Assembly: GCF_000298235.1 (NCBI RefSeq)
Contig: NZ_BAHE01000022.1
Coordinates: 62,001 to 126,000 of the forward strand
DNA length: 64,000 bases
Source of the DNA: Gordonia namibiensis NBRC 108229
Lineage (GTDB): Bacteria; Actinomycetota; Actinomycetes; Mycobacteriales; Mycobacteriaceae
Direction of reading: 5' to 3'
In this document: positions 60,830 to 64,000 of the stretch, piece by piece
How positions within the stretch are numbered: the first letter of the stretch is position 1
Layout of the letters: each line of letters opens with the position of its first letter
Program-made: the position numbers and the translations under genes
Notes under the pieces: generated by a model
The model's database searches: none
Seen by the model: only the letters and a program-made list of their open reading frames with translations
Told to the model about the DNA's origin: nothing

Positions 60830-61258
60830 ATGGAATTGCTGCGTGACAATCTGGCCGCTGGGGCGTCGTTCAGCCTGGTCGGGATCGCCCTGCTCGTCGT
60901 CGGCTTCGTGGCGCTCGACCTGGTGACCCCGGGCCGGCTGCGGCAGCTGGTGTGGATCGACCACAACCGCAACGCCGTCATCCTCACCACCTCGATGGTC
61001 ATCGGCCTGTCGATCGTGCTGGTCTGCTCGGTCATCGACACCGAACTCCTCGAGCTGTGGCGGGCGCTGCTCTACACCGTCGCATATGTGGTCCTGACGA
61101 TCGCGGTGATGATGTGGTCGTTCGTGCTCATCGACTGGCTGACCCCGGGCAAGCTCGGCACGCTGCTGCTGGAGAACGACGAGCATCCCGCCGGCTGGAT
61201 CACCGCCGCGGTCTTCGTCGGCATCGGTGCCGTCATCGGTATGACACTGCTGGTCTGA
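60830..61258 (+). CDS. DUF350 small membrane protein (copy 2)
   Basis: 142 residues, ATG. Four spans; repeats VDLVTPGRLRQLVW-type (ALDLVTPGRLRQLVW) and IDWLTPGKLGTLLL match those of the copy at 43601, with DHNRNAVIL parallel to ERNRNAGIL. So it is a clear paralogue. Here it is solitary, not with DUF4178 or a synthase. Function unknown. Confidence 0.85.
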   Translation: MELLRDNLAAGASFSLVGIALLVVGFVALDLVTPGRLRQLVWIDHNRNAVILTTSMVIGLSIVLVCSVIDTELLELWRALLYTVAYVVLTIAVMMWSFVLIDWLTPGKLGTLLLENDEHPAGWITAAVFVGIGAVIGMTLLV

Positions 61259-61285
61259 GCCCGTTTCGGAGGCGCGACCCAGCCT

Positions 61286-61338
61286 TATTGACGGTCCGCC
61301 AACAACCTATTGACGGTGCGCCAACAAGCCCATAGTGT
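61286..61338 (+). promoter_or_regulatory. Promoter with a 22-bp tandem repeat
   Basis: Two 22-bp units, 61286-61307 and 61308-61329, differ at two bases; each contains TTGACGG-T[C/G]-CGCCAA, an imperfect inverted repeat. The second TTGACG (61310-61315) is 17 bases from TAGTGT (61333-61338), a good -35/-10 pair, with the ATG at 61347, so transcription starts almost at the start codon. Confidence 0.6.
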
Positions 61339-61346
61339 TGGCGACC

Positions 61347-61817
61347 ATGACCGCATCACTCATCGAAGAGTCCATCGACATCGACGCATCCGCCGAGCAG
61401 GTGTGGTCGGTGATCTCCGATCTCCAGCGCATGGGCGAGTGGAGCCCGCAGTGCAAGAAGATGATCATCCGCGGGGGCACCGTCGGCCTGGGGACCAAGA
61501 CCATCAACATCAACCGCCGTGGCCCGCTGGTGTGGCCCACCACCTCCAAGGTCGTGCGCTTCACGCCCAACCAGGAGATCGCCTTCCGCGTGGCCGAGAA
61601 CCACACCGTCTGGAGCTACGCCATCACCCCGAACGGGTCGGGCGTGACCGTGACCGAGCGCCGCGAGGTGAACGGCTCCACCACCAAGGTGTCGTCGCTG
61701 CTCGTCGACAAGCTGTTCGGCGGTGCCGATTCCTTCGAGGCCGAACTCAAACTGGGGATGGCCGAGACCCTCGGCAAGATCAAGCGCGCCGCGGAGAGCC
61801 AGCTCGACCGCGTCTGA
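61347..61817 (+). CDS. SRPBCC (START-like) protein
   Basis: 156 residues from the ATG at 61347. Helix-grip fold: SIDIDASAEQVWSVISDLQRMGEWSPQC, then VWPTTSKVVRFTPNQEIAFRVAENHTVWSYAI and the long C-terminal helix LVDKLFGGADSFEAELKLGMAETLGKIKRAAE. It may bind a lipid or aromatic ligand. A strong -35/-10 with tandem repeats and a near-leaderless start suggests specific control. Convergent HAD gene follows. Confidence 0.82.
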   Translation: MTASLIEESIDIDASAEQVWSVISDLQRMGEWSPQCKKMIIRGGTVGLGTKTININRRGPLVWPTTSKVVRFTPNQEIAFRVAENHTVWSYAITPNGSGVTVTERREVNGSTTKVSSLLVDKLFGGADSFEAELKLGMAETLGKIKRAAESQLDRV

Positions 61818-61833
61818 GAACCGGTGACGCCCG

Positions 61834-62634
61834 TCAGGTTCCGCTGATCTTGTCGATCAGCTCGGGGAGGTCGGCCACCGAGTCGATGACGTGGTCCGGG
61901 TAGGGCCCGAACTCGTCACGCGCGAGCGCATCGAGCGCCTCCTCGCGGAACTTGCCGGTGCGCACCAGCACACCGATCAGCGCCGACGCCTGCGCACCCA
62001 GGACGTCGTTGTGCATGTCGTCGCCGACCATCACCACCTGGGTGGGCTCGAGTCCCAGCATGTCGGTGGCGGCACGGAATCCGAGCGGCGACGGTTTGCC
62101 GATCGCCTTGATCTTCTTGCCCGACGCCTTCTCGAGCCCTTCGAGGTAGACCCCGGTGTCGATCGACAGCCCGTCGGCCGTCGACCACGTCATCGACCGG
62201 TGCATGGCGATCACGGGCACTCCGTCGAGCAGCATCTCGAGGACCTTCGACAACGCATCGTGGGTGAACACGGGGCCTGCCCCACCGAGCACCACGACCT
62301 CGGCGTCCGCCGGGTCGTCGGTCAGCTCGACGCCGGTCATGTCCTCGGCGATCGGGCCCTGGTTGAGAACCCACACCCGCTTACCCGGGAAGGTGGTCCC
62401 GACGTATTCGGCGGTCAGCTTCGCGGCCGTCAGGATCTCGTCGGCATCGACGAAGAACCCGCAGTCGTTCAACAACTCCGCGATCTCGTTGCGCGAGCGC
62501 GAGGTGGTGTTGGTGAGGAACATCCGCGGGATCTTGCGGTCGGCGAGTCGGGAGACGGCCTCCACTGCGCCGGGCAGAGCCTTCCACGAGGTGACCATCA
62601 CCCCGTCGATGTCGAGAAGCAGACCCAATGCCAT
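61834..62634 (-). CDS. HAD-superfamily phosphatase (NagD/HAD-IIA)
   Basis: 266 residues from the ATG at 62634. Catalytic LLLDIDGVM has Asp8 and Asp10; FLTNTTSRSR is motif II; GKPSPLGF and VMVGDDMHNDVLGAQAS are motifs III and IV. The cap is of the IIA type. Substrate could be nucleoside monophosphate or phosphoglycolate. A TACATT upstream suggests a leaderless mRNA. It is divergent from moeA with 100 bases between. Confidence 0.88.
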   Translation of the reverse strand: MALGLLLDIDGVMVTSWKALPGAVEAVSRLADRKIPRMFLTNTTSRSRNEIAELLNDCGFFVDADEILTAAKLTAEYVGTTFPGKRVWVLNQGPIAEDMTGVELTDDPADAEVVVLGGAGPVFTHDALSKVLEMLLDGVPVIAMHRSMTWSTADGLSIDTGVYLEGLEKASGKKIKAIGKPSPLGFRAATDMLGLEPTQVVMVGDDMHNDVLGAQASALIGVLVRTGKFREEALDALARDEFGPYPDHVIDSVADLPELIDKISGT

Positions 62635-62734
62635 GCGCACGAATGTAGTCTGCGGTCCCCGGCGACGCAGTGCAGGCATCCCTCGAACCGGGTACCCCGA
62701 CCGGACGCGTCGACTCACCTGGCATCCTGAGCGC

Positions 62735-63991
62735 ATGCGTACCGTCGCAGAGCATCAGGCCGTCGTCTCCGCCTTGTTCGGCCCACCCGTTCCCGTCCGG
62801 TTGTCCCTGTCGGAGGCGCTGGGCAGGGCGACGTTCGACGACGTCGACGCGCCGCTGTCGTTGCCCGGTTTCGACAACTCGGCCATGGACGGATTCGCCG
62901 TCCTCGCCGACGATCTCGCGGGCGCCTCCCCTGACTCCCCCGTCACGCTGCCCGTCGCCGCGGACATCCCGGCCGGGCGCACCGACGCCCTCGCACTGAC
63001 ACCCGGAACCGCGCACCGCATCATGACCGGCGCCCCGTCGCCGGCCGGCGCCGACGCCATCGTCCCGGTGGAACTGACCGACGCGGTCGTCGGCCCGGTG
63101 GCGGCCGCGGAGACGGTCACCTTCACGGCACCGGTCGAATCCGGAAAACACCTCCGACGTGCGGGTTCCGACATCGCGCGGGGCGAGCGTGCACTACCTG
63201 CCGGCACTGTCATCGGAGCACCGCAGGTCGGGCTGCTCGCCGCGCTCGGGATCGCCGAGATCACCGTCGCCCGCCCACTGCACGTTGTTGTGCTGTCCAC
63301 CGGCTCGGAACTCGTCGAACCCGGAAAACCGTTGCGGCACGGGCAGATCTACGAGTCGAATGGGGCGATGCTCACCGCCGCCGCCATCGAGGCCGGGGCG
63401 ATCGGCCGGCACGTGCACTTCGTGCCGGACAACACCGGCGACTTCCTCGCACGGCTCGATCAGGTCGCCGGCGAGGCCGACCTGATCATCACCTCCGGGG
63501 GTGTCAGCGCGGGCGCCTTCGAGGTCGTGAAGGACGCGCTGTCGGCCACCGGTTCGGTGGAGTTCGTGAAGGTCGCGATGCAACCCGGCATGCCGCAGGG
63601 GTGCGGTCACCACACCGCATCCGACCGGCCCGACGGAACGCCCGGGCCCACCGTGCCGATCATCACACTCCCGGGCAACCCGGTCAGTGCCCTGGTGTCC
63701 TTCGAGGTCTTCATCCGGCCGGCACTCCGTGCCGCGATGGGGTTGCCGCCACAGCGACGTCGGGTGACCGCCCGACTGGGTGCCGACATCCGGTCACCGC
63801 AGGGCAAGCGGCAGTTCCTCCGTGGAGTCCTCCGGACCGACGAAGACGGATCGGGCGTCGTCGACCCGATCGGCCCGCCCGGCTCCCATCACCTCCGCTT
63901 CCTCGCCGAAGCCGATGCACTGATCGACGTGCCCACCGAGGTCGACGGTCTGGCCGTCGGATCCGCAGTCGACGTGCTCGTCCTGCGCTGA
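62735..63991 (+). CDS. moeA: Molybdopterin molybdenumtransferase MoeA
   Basis: 418 residues, ATG at 62735, stop TGA just before the window ends. MoeA domains in order: PLSLPGFDNSAMDGFAV near the N-terminus, MTGAPSPAGADAIVPVEL, then VVVLSTGSELVEPGKPLRHGQIYESNGAML and the MoCF-type TSGGVSAGAFEVVKDAL with the active-site loop, and LPGNPVSALVSFEVFIRPALR. It inserts molybdate into the adenylylated dithiolene cofactor. M. tuberculosis moeA2 has a comparable place near groEL2. No other mo genes are in the window. Confidence 0.93.
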   Translation: MRTVAEHQAVVSALFGPPVPVRLSLSEALGRATFDDVDAPLSLPGFDNSAMDGFAVLADDLAGASPDSPVTLPVAADIPAGRTDALALTPGTAHRIMTGAPSPAGADAIVPVELTDAVVGPVAAAETVTFTAPVESGKHLRRAGSDIARGERALPAGTVIGAPQVGLLAALGIAEITVARPLHVVVLSTGSELVEPGKPLRHGQIYESNGAMLTAAAIEAGAIGRHVHFVPDNTGDFLARLDQVAGEADLIITSGGVSAGAFEVVKDALSATGSVEFVKVAMQPGMPQGCGHHTASDRPDGTPGPTVPIITLPGNPVSALVSFEVFIRPALRAAMGLPPQRRRVTARLGADIRSPQGKRQFLRGVLRTDEDGSGVVDPIGPPGSHHLRFLAEADALIDVPTEVDGLAVGSAVDVLVLR

Positions 63992-64000
63992 GCTCTAAGC

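Overview
The window is a high-GC, gene-dense actinobacterial chromosome segment. It most likely comes from a mycolic-acid-containing member of the Mycobacteriales; Gordonia is my best guess, but the genus is inferred and not shown. The evidence is an HbhA-type heparin-binding hemagglutinin, a RamB-type regulator next to isocitrate lyase, an antigen-85-like esterase, an MTB12-like secreted protein, a PtpB-like phosphatase and a GroEL of GroEL2 type. From memory, the order hbhA / fadB2 / icl / ramB / AhpD-like / lpdC and, further along, prolyl oligopeptidase, groEL2 and moeA2 follows the M. tuberculosis Rv0438c-Rv0475 neighbourhood, with many insertions. I see no rRNA, tRNA, CRISPR array, insertion sequence or prophage.

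Layout. 1-10 kb: the 3' end of a nuclease-like gene, hbhA, 3-hydroxybutyryl-CoA dehydrogenase, isocitrate lyase with RamB-like sites in its long upstream region, a lipoprotein, ramB, and two divergent paralogous secreted lipases. 10-16 kb: MaoC hydratase, AhpD-like protein, two methyltransferases, a cupin and a winged-helix regulator, then a probable iron-regulated operon (MTB12-like secreted protein plus a two-gene ABC exporter), then a 3-methyladenine glycosylase. 16-32 kb: amidohydrolase, lipoamide dehydrogenase, TetR + flavin oxidoreductase, serine-hydrolase lipoprotein, prolyl oligopeptidase, TerD-like protein, a cyclase/ThDP-enzyme pair facing a flavin monooxygenase, a membrane protein, PPK2 and a small secreted protein. 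32-41 kb: SRPBCC protein, DUF4166-like protein, TetR facing a thioesterase across three operator copies, PtpB-like phosphatase, antigen-85-like esterase, a two-domain nuclease-like protein, a DsbA-family protein, and groEL with two CIRCE operators. 41-45.6 kb: an operon of domains of unknown function (DUF4178, DUF2617, DUF4247, DUF350) ending in a membrane-anchored spermidine-synthase-like enzyme. 45.7-54 kb: a LytS/LytTR two-component pair split by a pit/DUF47 phosphate-transport operon and followed by two sodium:solute symporters, each preceded by a small membrane protein. 54-64 kb: amidase, TetR/MFS pair, a TetR with a KstR2-like site facing two acyl-CoA dehydrogenases, a second DUF350 gene, an SRPBCC protein, a HAD phosphatase and moeA.

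Two themes recur. One is acetate, acyl-CoA and monocarboxylate use: isocitrate lyase/RamB, hydroxyacyl-CoA dehydrogenase, acetate-type symporters under a LytTR regulator, and acyl-CoA dehydrogenases. The other is envelope and stress functions: HbhA, lipases, esterase, the DUF350/spermidine-synthase operon, TerD and GroEL. The least understood piece is the 41.8-45.6 kb operon with its second DUF350 paralogue at 60.8 kb. The best-supported new regulatory observations are the iron-box promoter at 13.4 kb, the RamB-like sites upstream of isocitrate lyase, and the triple TetR operator at 34.4 kb.
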